Assembly (NCBI RefSeq): GCF_022180365.1
Contig: NZ_BQKV01000108.1
Span: forward strand, 1 to 38,368
Direction of reading: 5' to 3'
Length of the DNA stretch: 38,368 nt
From: Faecalibacterium gallinarum
Lineage (GTDB): Bacteria > Bacillota > Clostridia > Oscillospirales > Ruminococcaceae
Position numbers and translations under genes: made by a program. A model generated the notes under the pieces. The model worked only from the letters and a program-made list of their open reading frames with translations. It was not told the origin of the DNA and made no database searches. The first letter of the stretch is position 1. Every line of letters starts with the position of its first letter. Positions 1-8,476 of the stretch are shown here, one piece after another.

Positions 1-76
1 CTCCTGCCTCTCGCAAGGCTAGAATTTCTTCCTCTTTCACTTGGATATGTGTGTATTTTTGTCTGGACATACGAAC

Positions 77-116
77 ACCCCCTGTATAGGTTTATTTTCC
101 TACACAGGGGGCGTTT
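77..116 (+). terminator. Rho-independent terminator of a gene left of the window
   Basis: CCCCCTGTATAGG at 78-90 pairs with CCTACACAGGGGG at 99-111, with one A-C mismatch, and is followed by CGTTTTG. The T-rich side is on the plus strand, so it most likely ends a plus-strand gene before the window. Bases 1-76 hold no gene I can recognise. Confidence 0.6.
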
Positions 117-186
117 TGTCTATTGTCCGTTTTTACTGGTTCAGTTCAATTATCCGCCGGACGGGGGCTGTTCTTATTTTACAGAT

Positions 187-2940
187 TTATTCCAGGGTTT
201 CGATCCGGTCGAACAGGTCCTTGGCCCGCTCGATGGCCTCCCGGCTGCCGAAGGTACAGCGGGCGCCGCCGGCCATCGCATCGGCCAGGCCGGCCGCCTC
301 GGACTTCATCCAGGCGGCATCCACGCCGCAGATGGCGGCCCGGTCGGCCGCGTCCATCTCATCGGTCAGACCGCAGAACCAGCGGCGGTCGGCTTCCAGA
401 GCCGCCTGCCGGGGCTTGCGGGGGGAGTCGAACTTGGCCACGGTGCCAATGATGGCGTCGGTAAGGTCGGCCTCGGTATACTGCCGCTCCGCCAGCGCCG
501 CCGGACCCTGGGCGAAGTTTTCGTAGCTGCCCTTGACGTGGGGGTCCCGGTAGGTGTAGAGCACCTCGGTGCCGGTGCCGCAGATCATGCCGGTGCCGTA
601 GGCGCCGCCCACCTCCCGGATGGCGTGCCAGAGGTACTCATAGGACATCACCTGGGCCAGCACCTTGCGCTCAGCCCGGGGCTCCATGGCCCAGGCCAGC
701 ACGTCGTAGTTGACGCCGCCCTGAATGATAAAGGCCTCATTCACCGGCGGGGTCAGATCCTCGGTATAGGCTTTTGCGGCCTGACGCTCCTCGGCCGCAA
801 AGGCGCTGCCGGACAGAAGGCCCCGCACCCGCCGGGCGGCGTCCTCGCTGCCGTGGAGGCAGACGGTCAGGGCGTGACGGCCCAGCACCTCCACCCGCAG
901 GGTATCCAGCCGGACCAGCAGATTCTCCCAATCGGCTTTTTCCAGCAGATCACAGACAAAGCGGTAGTAGCTCACGCCCACGCAGCGCTCGCTCAGGGCC
1001 TGGCCCACGGTGAAGTGAGATCCCGCCCGCATCATGGCGAAGGTGTTGCCCTGCCAAAGGAATTTCTGCTCCATGCTCAGCTTGGTCTGTTCCAGCACCC
1101 GCTGAAGGGCCGCCCGGGCGTTCTCGCCCCCCAGAAGGGTCTCGTAGAGCAGTTCGCTGCCCAGCTCCACCGCCTTTTCGGCGCTGCGCTCCAGCAGGCT
1201 GAGCCGCAGAGCCAATTTGGCGTGGCAGGGGCTGCCCTCCTGACGGCCGGCCCACCGCTCCAAAGAAAGGGTGGTGTTGCCCAGCCAGGTATCCCGCAGG
1301 GTGGTCAGCTCCCGGGCGGTGTGGCGGGCGGTGTCCAGCTCGGGCAGAAGGTCGGTCAGCAGCTGCAAATAGGGCATATCCTCGGGGCAGAGGCCGCCCA
1401 GGTCATAGTAGAAGTTAAGGTACAGGCTGCCGGCAGAGGGGCGGCACACCAGTTCCAGCCCCGCCACCTGCTCCACCTGGGGGGCCGGGGCGGCGGGAGG
1501 TGCGGTCAGGTCGGCCACCGTCAGGGGATGGTCCAGCTGCATCTTGCCCTCCACCCGCAGGGCGGCGGCTTCCTCGGCGGCGGGGTGCTGGGGCACCAGG
1601 GTCACCTGGACCGGCGCGGGGGCGAACAGCTCGGCCAGCATCTGGTTGAACCAGCCCTCGGCCAATTTTTCCCGCAGGGAATCGAAGAAGGACACCGAAC
1701 GCAGGTCGGCCATGGGATCATCGGCATGGAGCCAGCCCGTCACCGCCGCAATGGCCGCGGTAACGCCGTCGGGGTAGCTGTCGGGGTGCTCGGTCAGGGC
1801 AAACTCGATGGCGTTGAGGGCCGCCAGCAAAAGATCCTGGGGCACACCCTCGGCGCAGAGTTTTTCCACCTCGGCCTTGACACAGCCCGCGAACTGAGCG
1901 GCCCGGGCCTCGTCGGTGCCCTTGAGCACCAGCTCAAAGACCGGCTGCTGGAGAGAATCGTCAAAGCTGTATTCCAGATCGGCGCCCAGCTTCTGCTCCA
2001 AAAGGGCCTGCTTGAGGGGGGATTGGTTTGAGCCCAGCAGGGCATTCAGCAGGATCTGAACCGCCAGCTGCCGCTCCCGGTCGGCAAAGTCGCCGGTGTA
2101 CCAGGCCAGCACGCTCTGGACCGGAATATTCTCGGGGGTGTCGGTGTAGTAGGGCTGCACCCTCTTCACGCCGCTCTGGGGGTGCTGGAGGGCGGTGTGG
2201 GGCCGGGGGCCGGTTTTGGGCATCTTGGCGAGATAGGCCTTGTCCAGAAAATCCAGCTTGTCGGCAAAATCCATCCGGCCATAGAGGACGATGCAGCAGT
2301 TGTCCGCCCGGTAGTGGCGGCGGTAGACCTTGATGAACTGCTCATAGGTCAGGCCGGGGATGGCTGCCGGGTCGCCCCCCGACTCAAAGCCGTATCCGTT
2401 GTCCGGGAACATGGCCTGCACCAGGGCATATTCCAGCTGGGCCTCGGGAGAAGCCAAGGCCCCCTGCATCTCGTTGTAGACCACGCCGCTGATGGAGCCG
2501 TCCTCCTCCCGGTGCCAGGCCTCCTGATCAAAGACCCGCCGGTCGGTGAGGGCCAGGGGGCAGAACACCGCGTTCAGGTAGACGTCCATCAGGTTTTTGA
2601 AGTCGGTCTCGTTGGGGCTGGCGAAGGGATAGACCGTCTTGTCCGAGAAGGTCATGGCGTTCAGGAAGGAAGCCATGCTGCTCTTGATGAGCTGGAGGAA
2701 GGGCGAGGTCACCGGGTATTTCTCCGAGCCTTCCAGCACCGAATGTTCCAGAATATGGAACACACCGGTGTTGTCGGAGGGGAAGGTGCCGAACCCGATG
2801 CCAAAGGCCTTGTTGTTGTCCTGGTTCTCGAGCAAAAGGACGGTGGCCCCGCTGAAATCGTGGGTCAGCACCGTAGCCGTGCCGTGGAGCATGGGGCAGG
2901 GCTCGGTGCGCCGGGTGGTGTATCCGGGATATTGTGTCAT
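187..2940 (-). CDS. M16C (PreP/insulinase-like) zinc peptidase
   Basis: A large cytosolic zinc metallopeptidase of 917 aa, the size of the M16C presequence-protease family, which degrades unfolded peptides inside a closed two-half chamber. The inverted zinc motif HxxEH is at residues 62-66 (HILEH), inside the family pattern GVxHILEHSVL. A YNEM segment about 95 residues later matches the third-ligand region of PreP (VxxNEMKG). The second half shows the family's weaker degenerate repeat. There is no signal peptide. AGGAG lies about 10 nt before the ATG, and a good promoter lies upstream. It stands alone, separated by a terminator from the lipoprotein gene upstream. The family is sure; the natural substrates are not known. 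Confidence 0.93.
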   Translation of the reverse strand: MTQYPGYTTRRTEPCPMLHGTATVLTHDFSGATVLLLENQDNNKAFGIGFGTFPSDNTGVFHILEHSVLEGSEKYPVTSPFLQLIKSSMASFLNAMTFSDKTVYPFASPNETDFKNLMDVYLNAVFCPLALTDRRVFDQEAWHREEDGSISGVVYNEMQGALASPEAQLEYALVQAMFPDNGYGFESGGDPAAIPGLTYEQFIKVYRRHYRADNCCIVLYGRMDFADKLDFLDKAYLAKMPKTGPRPHTALQHPQSGVKRVQPYYTDTPENIPVQSVLAWYTGDFADRERQLAVQILLNALLGSNQSPLKQALLEQKLGADLEYSFDDSLQQPVFELVLKGTDEARAAQFAGCVKAEVEKLCAEGVPQDLLLAALNAIEFALTEHPDSYPDGVTAAIAAVTGWLHADDPMADLRSVSFFDSLREKLAEGWFNQMLAELFAPAPVQVTLVPQHPAAEEAAALRVEGKMQLDHPLTVADLTAPPAAPAPQVEQVAGLELVCRPSAGSLYLNFYYDLGGLCPEDMPYLQLLTDLLPELDTARHTARELTTLRDTWLGNTTLSLERWAGRQEGSPCHAKLALRLSLLERSAEKAVELGSELLYETLLGGENARAALQRVLEQTKLSMEQKFLWQGNTFAMMRAGSHFTVGQALSERCVGVSYYRFVCDLLEKADWENLLVRLDTLRVEVLGRHALTVCLHGSEDAARRVRGLLSGSAFAAEERQAAKAYTEDLTPPVNEAFIIQGGVNYDVLAWAMEPRAERKVLAQVMSYEYLWHAIREVGGAYGTGMICGTGTEVLYTYRDPHVKGSYENFAQGPAALAERQYTEADLTDAIIGTVAKFDSPRKPRQAALEADRRWFCGLTDEMDAADRAAICGVDAAWMKSEAAGLADAMAGGARCTFGSREAIERAKDLFDRIETLE

Positions 2941-2983
2941 GGGCTGTTCACTCCTGTTCTTTTTGATTCTTTAGTTTTCCCCT

Positions 2984-3012
2984 ATTGTAGCATTGAACCG
3001 TGGAAAACACAA
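2984..3012 (-). promoter_or_regulatory. Promoter of the M16C peptidase
   Basis: On the minus strand TTGTGT (3007-3012) and TACAAT (2984-2989) are 17 nt apart, about 45 nt before the start codon. Confidence 0.7.
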
Positions 3013-3030
3013 TTCCATCCATTCCAAACA

Positions 3031-3060
3031 AAAAAGAGGCCCCGCCGGGCGGGACCTCTT
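3031..3060 (-). terminator. Terminator of the NitT/TauT-type lipoprotein gene
   Basis: On the minus strand a GC-rich hairpin AAGAGGTCCCGCC / GGCGGGGCCTCTT is followed directly by a T run. It lies 16 nt after the lipoprotein stop codon and separates that gene from the peptidase. Confidence 0.85.
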
Positions 3061-3075
3061 CTCTCTTAAAATGGT

Positions 3076-4131
3076 TTATTCTGCGCCGTAATAGAAATCG
3101 GCCCCGGGCAGCGCGCCGCCCACCGAGGCGGGGTCTGCATCGTAGAGCACCTGTAAATACCCCTCGGCGTTGGTTTTCAGCTTCTCGCCGGTGAGGCAGA
3201 CAATCTTGCACTGGGGCAGGGCTTTCTGGGCGATGGCCGCCTTGGCCACCACGCCCTGGGCCTCACAGAGGGCGGCGGTGCCCTCCACGTCGGTGTTGGC
3301 GGCCTCCACGCTCTGGGCGTACTCCGCCAGGAACGCCTCGATCACATCGGGGTGGGCCTCGGCGTACTCCTTGCGGACCACGGTCAGGCCGGTGATCAGC
3401 TGGGTATCCGAGACTTTTTCCCACTCGGCGGTGAGATCCAGGGCCACCCGCAGGGTCTCGTCCTGCATACCGGCGCTGGTAACGTAGGGCTGGGGCAGAA
3501 CGGCGATGGCATCCTCAGCCACGGCCATCTGGGCGGTGACCTCGGTGGCCTCGCTATAATACTCAATGGTCAGATCCTTGTCGGGGTCGATGCCGTTCTG
3601 GGTCAGGATGTACCGCAGAACGTACTCGGGGGTGGTGCCTTTGCCGGTAGAGAGTACCGTCCGGCCTTTGAGATCCTGGATGCTCTGGACGGTGTCACCC
3701 TTCTCCACTACATAAAGAACGCCCAGGGTGTTGACCGCCAGAGCCTGAATCTGGCCCTCGGTCTTCTGGTAGAGAGTGGCCGCCAGGTTGGCGGGGATGG
3801 CCGCCATATCCAGCTCGCCCTTCATCAGCAGGGGGACGATCTCGTCCGCGGTGCCGTAGAGCTGCAAATCATAGTCGATGGCCGTCTCCCCTGCCTCCAT
3901 CATGGGCAGCAGGTTCACCAGGCCCATGGTGGTGGGGCCCTTCAGGCCGGCGATCCGCACCGGCTCGGTGGTGGAAAGGGTCTCGGCAGCCTCGCTGGAA
4001 GCGCTGCTGGACGCAGGCTGAGAAGAAGCGGCGCTGCCGGCTGCCACACTGGAGCCGGAGGACGACGCCCCGCAAGCCGCCAGCGCCAGGCTCATGGCCG
4101 CCGCCAGCAGCAGAGAAACCAATCGTTTCAT
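3076..4131 (-). CDS. Orphan NitT/TauT-type ABC substrate-binding lipoprotein
   Basis: A periplasmic-type binding protein fold anchored as a lipoprotein. It has a Sec signal peptide (MKR, hydrophobic stretch, LAAC with Cys20) and a Ser/Ala-rich linker to about residue 55, then the typical order of the NMT1/SsuA/TauA-like family: a first strand with RIAGLKGPT, DLKGRTV near residue 158, and the PQPYVT segment of lobe II. The order of the lobes is normal, unlike the two permuted binding proteins elsewhere in this window. The ligand cannot be read from sequence; related proteins bind sulfonates, nitrate or thiamine precursors. No permease or ATPase gene adjoins it, so it is an orphan here. GGGAG precedes the ATG. 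A Crp/Fnr gene is divergent. Confidence 0.88.
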   Translation of the reverse strand: MKRLVSLLLAAAMSLALAACGASSSGSSVAAGSAASSQPASSSASSEAAETLSTTEPVRIAGLKGPTTMGLVNLLPMMEAGETAIDYDLQLYGTADEIVPLLMKGELDMAAIPANLAATLYQKTEGQIQALAVNTLGVLYVVEKGDTVQSIQDLKGRTVLSTGKGTTPEYVLRYILTQNGIDPDKDLTIEYYSEATEVTAQMAVAEDAIAVLPQPYVTSAGMQDETLRVALDLTAEWEKVSDTQLITGLTVVRKEYAEAHPDVIEAFLAEYAQSVEAANTDVEGTAALCEAQGVVAKAAIAQKALPQCKIVCLTGEKLKTNAEGYLQVLYDADPASVGGALPGADFYYGAE

Positions 4132-4160
4132 GGTAGAAAACTCCCTCTTTTTTGAAATTT

Positions 4161-4178
4161 AAGCAAAATCATTTGCTT
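4161..4178. promoter_or_regulatory. Inverted repeat in the lipoprotein/Crp divergent region
   Basis: AAGCAAA (4161-4167) and TTTGCTT (4172-4178) form an inverted repeat whose right arm overlaps the -35 box of the Crp/Fnr gene. A second, weaker pair GGCAA/TTGCC is at 4205-4222. This fits an operator, possibly for the adjacent regulator itself, but no binding data can be inferred. Confidence 0.45.
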
Positions 4179-4201
4179 TATGGGCTCCATTCTACTATAA
4201 T
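4173..4201 (+). promoter_or_regulatory. Promoter of the Crp/Fnr regulator gene
   Basis: TTGCTT (4173-4178), 17 nt spacer, TATAAT (4196-4201). It leaves a 5' leader of about 75 nt. Confidence 0.75.
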
Positions 4202-4281
4202 AAGGGCAAAATTACCGTTGCCTGTGCAACAGATTTTCAGAAGGACAGGCCCGCCCTCTGCGCCAGGGCCAAAATCAATCT

Positions 4282-4962
4282 ATGGAACGCTATCTGCCGC
4301 TGTTACAAACAACCACCCTTTTCGCCGGGCTGAGCCGGGACGAGCTCTCGGCTCTGCTGGCCGGGCTGGGGGCCGCTGCCCGCTGCTATGGCCGGGGTGA
4401 AGTGCTGATCCAGTCCGGAACCCCCAGCCGGAACGTGGGGGTTCTTCTGGCTGGCCAGCTGCAGGCTGTCCGCCCGGCGCCGGACGGCAGCGCCGTCCCC
4501 ATCACCCACATCGACCCCGGCGGGGTGTTCGGGGATGTGCTGGGGGGCTCCAGCCTGTGCAGCCCGGTGACGGTGACAGCTGACACCACCTGCGAGGTGC
4601 TGTGGGTGTCCTACGCCCAGCTGCTGCGCCCCGACGGCACCCCCGCCCGGCAGCGGGTGCTCCTGAACCTGGTCCAGACCATCAGCGACAAATATTTTCT
4701 TCTCTCCCGGCGGGTTGATCTTTTGGTCCTGAAAACCCTGCGGGCCAAAGTCTGCGCCTATCTGATCAGCGAGGCCGAGGCCGCCGGGCAGCTGACTTTT
4801 ACCATTCCCTTCACCCGGATCCAGCTGGCCGACTATCTCAACTGCGACCGCAGCGCCCTGAGCCGGGAGCTCTCCCAGATGCAGCAGGACGGGCTGCTGG
4901 AAACCTACCGCAGCAGCTTCAAGATCCGGGATCTGCCCGCCCTGCGGCAGCTGGTCCAGTAA
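4282..4962 (+). CDS. Crp/Fnr family transcriptional regulator
   Basis: A 226 aa regulator with an N-terminal cyclic-nucleotide-binding-like beta barrel (about residues 15-125) and a C-terminal winged helix. The helix-turn-helix shows TRIQLADYLNCDRSALSREL (about 175-194), the family's typical recognition pattern. I see no cysteine cluster of the Fnr type, so an oxygen-sensing Fe-S cluster is unlikely, and the effector is unknown. The start codon has no strong Shine-Dalgarno site, only a purine-poor leader, so translation may be weak. It is the first gene of a run with a glycosyltransferase (24 nt gap) and a flavin reductase-like gene, and it is divergent from an orphan binding protein, a plausible target. 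Confidence 0.9.
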   Translation: MERYLPLLQTTTLFAGLSRDELSALLAGLGAAARCYGRGEVLIQSGTPSRNVGVLLAGQLQAVRPAPDGSAVPITHIDPGGVFGDVLGGSSLCSPVTVTADTTCEVLWVSYAQLLRPDGTPARQRVLLNLVQTISDKYFLLSRRVDLLVLKTLRAKVCAYLISEAEAAGQLTFTIPFTRIQLADYLNCDRSALSRELSQMQQDGLLETYRSSFKIRDLPALRQLVQ

Positions 4963-4986
4963 TTTCAAATACAAGGAGTATATTTC

Positions 4987-5973
4987 ATGTCGGATTCTAC
5001 CGCAAGACCCCTCCTTTGGATCATTGTCCCCTGTTACAATGAGGAACAGGTGCTGCCCATCACGGCCCCTCTCTTCCTCGAAAAAATCCACGCCCTGGCC
5101 GGTGCCGGGCTCATCAGCGAAAAGAGCCGGGTCTGCTTTGTGAACGACGGTTCCCGGGACCGCACCTGGGAGCTGATCTGTCAGTTCGCCCGGGAGGACG
5201 AACACTATATCGGCATCAGCCAGAGCCGGAACCGGGGCCACCAGAACGCCGTACTGGCCGGGCTGATGGAAGCCCGGGACAAGTGCGATATCACCATCTC
5301 CATCGACTGCGACGGCCAAGATGACATCAACGCCATGGACGAAATGGTCCAGCAGTATCTGGACGGCTGCGAGGTGGTGTACGGGGTGCGCTCCCGCCGG
5401 GACACCGATACCTTTTTCAAGCGGTTCACCGCCGAGGGGTTCTATCATTTGATGAACCTGCTGGGGGCGGACATTGTCTTTAACCACGCCGACTACCGGC
5501 TGATCAGTGCCCGGGTGCTGGAAAGTTTCGCCGATTACAAAGAGGTGAATATCTTCCTGCGGGGACTGATCCCCCTGGTGGGCTACAAGAGCGGCACCGT
5601 CTACTACGCCCGGAGCGAGCGGCTGGCGGGCGAGAGCCACTACCCCCTAAAAAAGATGCTGGCCTTGGCTTTCGACGGCATCACCAGCCTGTCTAACAAA
5701 CCCATCCGGCTGATTACTGGGCTGGGGGCGGTGTTCAGCATTGTGAGCTTCATCGGGGTGATCTGGGCCTTTATCCAAGCCATGACCGGCCACACCGTGG
5801 CGGGCTGGGCTTCTACCGTCTCCATCGTCTGCCTGATGGGAGGAATCCAGCTGATCTGCCTCGGGGTGATCGGCGAATACATCGGCAAAATCTATATGGA
5901 AACCAAGGCGCGCCCCCGCTACATCATCAGCGAGCGGACCTGGCAGCCCTATGAAAGGAAGTATCGCGGATGA
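4987..5973 (+). CDS. Family 2 glycosyltransferase, DPM1/GtrB type, membrane-anchored
   Basis: A 328 aa inverting GT-A glycosyltransferase. It begins with the family strand IVPCYNEEQVLP (about residue 14), has VNDGSRDRTW near 56, and DCDGQDD near 112, the DxD-like metal and sugar-nucleotide site. RLAGESHYPLKKM matches the segment before the membrane part in GtrB/ArnC-like enzymes that transfer a sugar to polyprenyl phosphate. Two hydrophobic helices follow at about 240-265 and 275-300. The ATG has AAGGAG at a normal distance. It overlaps the next gene by 4 nt (ATGA). The sugar donor cannot be read from sequence. Confidence 0.9.
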   Translation: MSDSTARPLLWIIVPCYNEEQVLPITAPLFLEKIHALAGAGLISEKSRVCFVNDGSRDRTWELICQFAREDEHYIGISQSRNRGHQNAVLAGLMEARDKCDITISIDCDGQDDINAMDEMVQQYLDGCEVVYGVRSRRDTDTFFKRFTAEGFYHLMNLLGADIVFNHADYRLISARVLESFADYKEVNIFLRGLIPLVGYKSGTVYYARSERLAGESHYPLKKMLALAFDGITSLSNKPIRLITGLGAVFSIVSFIGVIWAFIQAMTGHTVAGWASTVSIVCLMGGIQLICLGVIGEYIGKIYMETKARPRYIISERTWQPYERKYRG

Positions 5974-6545
5974 GCAAACAAAGTTGGAAGGGCAGCACTC
6001 TCTTAAACCCGGAGCCGCCGGTGTTAGTCTCCTGCGGCAGTCTCGAAAAACCCAATCTGATCACCATCGGCTGGACGGGCACCATCTGCACCCAGCCCAG
6101 CATGGTCTCCATCAGCGTCCGGCCCGAGCGGTACAGCTACAACCTGATTAAGGAGAGCGGCCAGTTCGCCATCAACCTGCCCACCGAATCCCTGGTGCGG
6201 GCGGTGGACTGGTGCGGCGTGCGCAGCGGCCGGGATCAGGACAAGTTCGCGGCCATGGGGCTCCACGCCGCCCCCGGCTCGGTGCTGACCAGCTGCCCCA
6301 TCCTGGAAGAAAGCCCCCTGAGCCTGGAGTGCCGGGTGACCCAGGTGATCCCCCTGGGGTCCCACGATTTGTTCCTGGCCCAGGTGGAGGCCTGCGATGT
6401 GGATGAAGAGCTGCTGGATGAGACCGGCAAACTCTGCCTCTCCCGCGCCAAGCTGATCGTATACAGCCACGGGGAGTATCTGGCCCTTGGGCGGCGGCTG
6501 GGCAAATTCGGCTTCAGCGTCCGCAAAAAGAAAAAGCGGGGCTAA
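5970..6545 (+). CDS. Flavin reductase-like FMN-binding split-barrel protein
   Basis: A 191 aa protein of the flavin reductase domain family, which binds FMN in a split beta barrel. The N-terminal part has the family pattern PVLVSCG...NLITIGWTGTICTQPSMVSISVRPERYSY, and FAINLP follows near residue 65. The C-terminal tail is very basic (KKKKRG). These proteins are flavoprotein reductases or flavin carriers; the partner oxidase is unknown. It is translationally coupled to the glycosyltransferase by a 4-nt overlap, an odd pairing of functions. A strong bidirectional terminator follows. Confidence 0.88.
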   Translation: MSKQSWKGSTLLNPEPPVLVSCGSLEKPNLITIGWTGTICTQPSMVSISVRPERYSYNLIKESGQFAINLPTESLVRAVDWCGVRSGRDQDKFAAMGLHAAPGSVLTSCPILEESPLSLECRVTQVIPLGSHDLFLAQVEACDVDEELLDETGKLCLSRAKLIVYSHGEYLALGRRLGKFGFSVRKKKKRG

Positions 6546-6615
6546 CGGCGGCTTTGCAGGGAAAAAACCTGGCAAAAAGCGTTTCACCAGGCCAAAGTCA
6601 ATGTAAACCAAAAAG

Positions 6616-6660
6616 AAAACGTCTCCTTTCCGGCAGCGGGCCGGGCGGGAGACGTTTTTT
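6616..6660. terminator. Bidirectional terminator between converging operons
   Basis: AAAACGTCTCC (6616-6626) pairs with GGAGACGTTTT (6648-6658); T runs are present on both strands. It ends the plus-strand flavin reductase operon and the minus-strand ThrE pair. Confidence 0.85.
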
Positions 6661-6670
6661 GATGTATAAA

Positions 6671-7129
6671 TCAGGGCTGTTTTTTCTTGGGGCGGGGCAG
6701 GGGCATCCCCAAAACCAGGGAGATGCCAATGGCCAAGGCGATGGCGATTTTCAGGGTATTGAGGCCATTTTCCATAAACAGTTGGTTATCATCGAGAATA
6801 AAATAATAAGCTGTATAATAAATTCCCGCGCCAGGCACCAGGGGGAAGATGCCGCAGAGGAGAAAAACCGTCACCGGGGCTTTCAGCTTGATGGCGAAGA
6901 TCCGGGCCAACAGGGTCAGGGGAATACTGGCCAGCAGGGTGGCCGTCACGGCGCCGCTATCCCCCAACAGCAGGATGGCCAGCTGGTACACGGCCCAGCC
7001 CACAGCGCCATCCACTGCACAGGCCAGATAGGTCCGCCGGGGGATGCCGAACAAAAGCCCAAAGCAGAGGGTACCCCCGCAGGCCCGGAGAAAATGCTCC
7101 GCCAGATACAAAAGATCGGACAAGGTCAT
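6671..7129 (-). CDS. Threonine/serine exporter, small C-terminal-type subunit (ThrE_2, YjjB-like)
   Basis: A 152 aa integral membrane protein with four or five hydrophobic helices, matching the ThrE C-terminal domain family (former DUF3815). The segment IFPLVPGAGIYYTAYY is the family's conserved PxxPG-like loop. In actinobacteria this domain is fused to the N-terminal ThrE domain; here they are two genes overlapping by 4 nt, the usual bacterial YjjP/YjjB-type split. It probably exports small amino or dicarboxylic acids; substrates of this split form differ between species. Confidence 0.87.
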   Translation of the reverse strand: MTLSDLLYLAEHFLRACGGTLCFGLLFGIPRRTYLACAVDGAVGWAVYQLAILLLGDSGAVTATLLASIPLTLLARIFAIKLKAPVTVFLLCGIFPLVPGAGIYYTAYYFILDDNQLFMENGLNTLKIAIALAIGISLVLGMPLPRPKKKQP

Positions 7130-7920
7130 ACCACCGTCACCCCCGTCAGGATGGAATAAAGCCGCAGCACAAGACCTGCGCCGCAGGCCAGGCTCCCGGC
7201 GATGAGCACCGCGTCAATCATTCGGATGGTGCCCGAGAGGTAGTCTCCGTGGACAAAGTCCCGGATACCCATGGTGAAAGCCACACCGGGGGTCAGGATC
7301 ATCAGCGCGCCGATGGTGGCGTGGTTGACGCTGGCCCCCAGCAGGGTGCAGACCAAAATACAGACCAGGGTGATGAGGGCCGCGCCGGTGATCTTCTGGA
7401 ACACGGCGGGCACCTGGTATTTCTGGCAGGCCAGCAGATAGGCGCTGACCACAAATCCCGCCACCGCTGCCGCTGCCCCCGAGGCCAGGTTGCCCCCGAA
7501 CATCAGGGAAAAGGCGAAGGCCCCCGCTGTCCCCGCCAGCAGCTGGGCCTGCCACCGGGGGAACGGAATCCGCCGGGCCTCGGCCAGCCGCTGCTCGGCC
7601 TCGTCCAGGGTCACCTGCCCCGCCGCGATCTCCCGGGAGAGCTCGTTGACCTGGTCCACCCGGCCCAGATGAATGGTCCGGTTGGGGACGTTCCGCACCT
7701 CGCTGATCTCGGCGGTGCCGGCACTGGCGAAAATGCCATTGGTCAGGACGTAGACGTTGAACTCCCGCAGGTGGAAGCTGCGGGCCATGATCTGCATGGT
7801 CTGCTCCACCCGGAACACCTCCGCCCCATTTTCCAGAAGGGTCTGCCCCGCTGCCATGATAAAATCCATAATCCGGCGGCGCTGTTCGCCGTCCGGGTAT
7901 TGTTCGATGGGTGCCGCCAT
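7126..7920 (-). CDS. Threonine/serine exporter, large N-terminal-type subunit (ThrE, YjjP-like)
   Basis: A 264 aa protein with a soluble N-terminal part (about 1-115) and five C-terminal membrane helices, matching the ThrE N-terminal domain (former DUF1212). Diagnostic segments are LLENGAEVFRVEQTM near residue 28 and ALMILTPGVAFTMGIRDFVHGDYLSG near 207. It is first in a two-gene operon with the small subunit. AGGAG lies before the ATG. It lies back to back with the T-box-controlled met operon, so the region holds amino acid export on one side and uptake on the other. Confidence 0.9.
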   Translation of the reverse strand: MAAPIEQYPDGEQRRRIMDFIMAAGQTLLENGAEVFRVEQTMQIMARSFHLREFNVYVLTNGIFASAGTAEISEVRNVPNRTIHLGRVDQVNELSREIAAGQVTLDEAEQRLAEARRIPFPRWQAQLLAGTAGAFAFSLMFGGNLASGAAAAVAGFVVSAYLLACQKYQVPAVFQKITGAALITLVCILVCTLLGASVNHATIGALMILTPGVAFTMGIRDFVHGDYLSGTIRMIDAVLIAGSLACGAGLVLRLYSILTGVTVV

Positions 7921-7960
7921 AGTGTTTGTTCTCCTGTGTTGGATGAAAAGTTTCCCCTAT

Positions 7961-7989
7961 ACTGTACCACGGCGGCCGCCAGTTCTCAA
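7961..7989 (-). promoter_or_regulatory. Promoter of the ThrE pair
   Basis: On the minus strand TTGAGA (7984-7989) and TACAGT (7961-7966) are separated by 17 nt, about 40 nt before the start codon. Confidence 0.65.
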
Positions 7990-8051
7990 TTGTTTTTTTC
8001 GGATTTGCCCCGCCCTGCCGCCCCGGCGGCCAAAAACTTGCGCCCGGCCTG

Positions 8052-8080
8052 TTGACAAATCGCGCCCATTTGCATACAAT
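8052..8080 (+). promoter_or_regulatory. Promoter of the met operon
   Basis: A near-consensus promoter: TTGACA (8052-8057), 17 nt, TACAAT (8075-8080). Transcription should begin near 8087, just before the T-box stem I. Confidence 0.85.
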
Positions 8081-8099
8081 AGTACTTGATATTTCAAAG

Positions 8100-8394
8100 T
8101 GGCTGTGAAGAGAAGAGTAGGCTTTCGCATTGATCCTTACCAGAGAGCCCCGGCGGTGGAAACGGGCAGGAAACAGGGAGCCGAAAATGGTCTCGGAGCC
8201 GCGCGGGCGAAGAACAAGAGCTCTAAGCCTGCGACGGGTACGCCCGTTATCGCGTCCGGCTGTACGCACACAAAATCTGTGCCGCAGCGTCGAGGCCGTC
8301 GCCCGTGAGGGTGCGGTAAACCAAGGTGGTACCACGGAAGTTTTATGCTCCCGTCCTTGCAGGGCATCGGCCCAGCTGGGACGGGAGCTTTTTT
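8100..8394 (+). ncRNA. T-box leader, methionine specifier (AUG)
   Basis: A tRNA-sensing T-box riboswitch that controls transcription of the met operon. The specifier loop can be folded by eye: GAGA (8110-8113) pairs with TCTC (8191-8194), GGCT (8120-8123) pairs with AGCC (8179-8182), leaving AGAGTA on the 5' side and GAAAATGG on the 3' side. The codon in the usual place is ATG at 8187-8189, followed by a purine. The CAGAGAG and GGTGG elements of the stem I tip follow near 8142-8158. The T-box sequence AAGGTGGTACCACGG is at 8323-8337. The terminator GCTCCCGTCC / GGACGGGAGC with a T run is at 8347-8394. Uncharged tRNA-Met should stabilise the antiterminator and switch the operon on. Confidence 0.94.
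8347..8394 (+). terminator. Regulated terminator of the T-box leader
   Basis: GCTCCCGTCC (8347-8356) pairs with GGACGGGAGC (8379-8388), followed by six T. It competes with the antiterminator formed around the T-box sequence at 8323-8337. Confidence 0.9.
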
Positions 8395-8476
8395 CTTCCC
8401 CATCCCTGGGCAGCCTCCTGTCCGGCTGCCGCCAAAGATCCATTTTATTAAATAAGAAGAAAAGAGGAAAAATTCT

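Noticed and set aside
1-76. End or start of a gene at the left edge
   Set aside because: A short stretch could be read as coding on either strand, but it is too short for a call.
49-2031. 660-codon open frame on the plus strand, opposite the M16C peptidase
   Set aside because: Its product is Gly/His/Gln-rich without any family motif; it is the antisense image of GC-rich codons of the peptidase gene, which has clear catalytic motifs.
3076-4131. Permutation in the NitT/TauT-type binding protein
   Set aside because: Its motifs follow the usual order from the first strand to lobe II and back.
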